Origin: Prorocentrum cordatum
Taxonomy: Eukaryota; Sar; Dinophyceae; Prorocentrales; Prorocentraceae
Length of the DNA: 64,000 nucleotides
Direction: 5' to 3'
NCBI GenBank assembly: GCA_963575745.1
Contig: CAUYUJ010017970.1
Coordinates: 77,501-141,500, forward strand
Below the pieces are notes generated by a model. The model had not been told where the DNA came from and searched no databases. It worked only from the letters and a program-made list of their open reading frames with translations. The position numbers and the translations under genes are program-made. Below are positions 62,845-64,000 of this stretch, piece after piece (the first letter of the stretch is position 1; the number at the start of each line of letters is the position of its first letter).

Positions 62845-62925
62845 GTCGGGGCGGAGGAGGAGGAGGAGGAGGAGGAGGAGAAGGAGGAGGAGAAGGAGGA
62901 CGAGGACGAGAAGAGCTGCTCGCGA
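62845..62925 (+). repeat. GGA microsatellite
   Basis: GGAGGAGGAGGAGGAGAAGG with GACGAG variants. Confidence 0.93.
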
Positions 62926-62939
62926 CGCGAGGGAGCCGC

Positions 62940-63075
62940 TGCCGGTCCACAACTCGGGCCTCCAGCAGCCGCGCGAAACGAGTCAGGCAACCAGGCAAAC
63001 CCAGAAAGCTCTAAGCGAGGCGCAGTCGCTTCCCAGAATCAACGAAAATCAGTGAAAATCACAAAATCCTCAAAA
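62940..63075 (+). repeat. Dispersed repeat family R, 3' part
   Basis: AACTCGGGCCTCCAGCAGC, CCCAGAAAGCTCTAAGCGAG and GCGCAGTCGCTTCCCAGAAT, in direct orientation. With 62515-62660 it forms an inverted pair. Confidence 0.73.
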
Positions 63076-63239
63076 ACCTTCGGGTCTCTCTAACCACGAT
63101 CCTCCCCACCTTCCTCCTGCACCTCCCTCCTTCCTCCCTCCCTCCCGCCCTCCCTTCCTCTCTTTCCTTATGGATAACTCCTGCCGGTCGTATCCCGAGG
63201 CCTGTCGAAAGGGCGGGCCAGGCGTTTCGCCTGAGACGT
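63076..63239. other. Spacer, pyrimidine-rich
   Basis: CCTCCCTCCTTCCTCCCTCC run at 63120-63165. No gene. Confidence 0.6.
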
Positions 63240-64000
63240 CCTCGCCACTTGTGACCCTGATGCTAAAAGTGACAACAGCTTCACAGATGGAGGGCGGGTG
63301 GTAAATGTGGCTCTTGCAACAAGCGCCGCGCACATTCGTTTTGAAAACTAGCAGGAGCTTCACAGATTGAGAGCGGGTCGCTTTCAAAATGTGGCTCTCG
63401 CAACAAGCACCGCGCACATTCCATGAAAAAGATTGCCAGAGATTTGCAGATTGAGGAAGGGTGGCTTTCAAAATGTGGAACTCGCCTCAGCGCCGCGCAC
63501 ATTCGCTTCCAAAATGTGCAAGAGCTTCACATATTGAAGGCGGGCGCATTTCAAAATGTGGCTCTCGCAAGAAGCGTCGCGCACATTCGTTTCAAAATGT
63601 GCAGAAGTTTCACGGATTGAGGGCGGGCGGCTTGCAAAATGTGGTTCCCGCCTTAGCGCTGCGCACATTCGTCAAAGAAACTGCAAGAGCTTCACGGATT
63701 GAGATTAGGTAGCTTTCAACAGATGCTTTCCGCCTCAGCGATAAGAGCTTCAAGGATTGAGGGCGGGTGGTTTTCAAATTGTGGCTGTCGCAACAAGCGC
63801 CGCGCACCTTCTATTTCAAACTAAGAGCTTCACGGATGGAGGGCGGGTGGTTCTCAAAATGTGGCTCTCGCAACAAGCGCCACGCACGTTCGTTGTGAAA
63901 ACTTGCAAGAGCTTCACAGATTGAGGACGGGTTTTTTCATCAAAATATGGCTCTCGCCTTAGCGCCGCGCCCATTCGATTCAAAACTTGAAAGGGTTTTA
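63240..64000 (-). repeat. 84-bp satellite, family A relative, minus orientation
   Basis: About nine copies of AGAGCTTCACAGATTGAGGG, CGGGTGGCTTTCAAAATGTG and GCTCTCGCAACAAGCGCCGC at ~84-bp spacing. The reverse complement, with GCGCGGCGCTTGTTGCGAGA then GCCACATTTT, aligns with the family A core, so I group them. The array continues past the window edge. Confidence 0.8.

Overview
This window looks like nuclear DNA of a dinoflagellate, probably a Prorocentrum-like species (the genus is an inference from repeat style). The decisive evidence is two perfect 22-nt copies of the dinoflagellate trans-spliced leader (DinoSL), both on the minus strand, at 36216-36237 and 44255-44276. They lie 95 and 152 bases upstream of the starts of the only two long, compositionally normal open reading frames. 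The rest fits: GC-rich DNA, very few coding segments, short GT-AG introns, and most of the sequence made of satellites, microsatellites and small fold-back elements. No bacterial, organellar, rRNA, tRNA or CRISPR features were seen.

Genes. The best gene is an intron-free 432-aa membrane-anchored methyltransferase-like protein (34822-36120, minus) with a relict DinoSL in front of it, as expected of a retroposed mRNA. A second unit (about 39650-44276, minus) is a decayed non-LTR retrotransposon. It has tandem DinoSL relicts, an intact 379-aa zinc-finger/coiled-coil ORF1, an endonuclease domain broken by two stop codons, reverse transcriptase remnants without a visible catalytic core, an RNase H remnant and a duplicated tail. 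Three leucine-rich-repeat exons (11926-12072, 19049-19234, 45185-45303, all minus) and several unidentified exon-like segments (about 0.5-1.24, 7.08-7.5, 8.4-8.6, 10.36-11.0, 11.29-11.6, 28.25-28.38, 32.2-32.7, 37.64-37.84, 55.9-56.24 and 56.7-56.87 kb) make up the rest. Many of these are frameshifted or lack a complete exon chain.

Layout. 0-10 kb: an 11-bp satellite, a 42-bp satellite, 66-bp Ser/Thr-type arrays with larger duplicated cassettes, a ~101-bp satellite, then an 84-bp form of the 42-bp family. 10-20 kb: exon fragments, CTC/CAT tracts, three fold-back elements (13.8-14.2, 14.3-14.46, 14.98-15.15 kb), 12-bp arrays and CA repeats. 20-34 kb: paired segmental duplications, CGT tracts, 19-bp satellites in opposite orientation, two tandem ~1-kb satellite blocks. 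34-45 kb: methyltransferase retrogene, a 1.6-kb 31-bp satellite and the retrotransposon. 45-56 kb: a small inverted-repeat element with a target duplication, then five copies of a composite 1-1.5 kb megasatellite separated by CAA tracts, nested in a ~4 kb duplication. 56-64 kb: exon fragments, the ~101-bp satellite in opposite orientation, 12-bp arrays, 1.3 kb of CAT repeats and a final 84-bp array.

The few genes do not form an operon or an evident pathway. What links them is mechanism: DinoSL trans-splicing followed by reverse transcription explains both intact reading frames, and the retrotransposon in the window represents a machinery type that could do it. Long reading frames inside the satellites are mostly by-products of repeat units whose length or composition avoids stop codons. 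Coordinates of repeat blocks are approximate to a few tens of bases.
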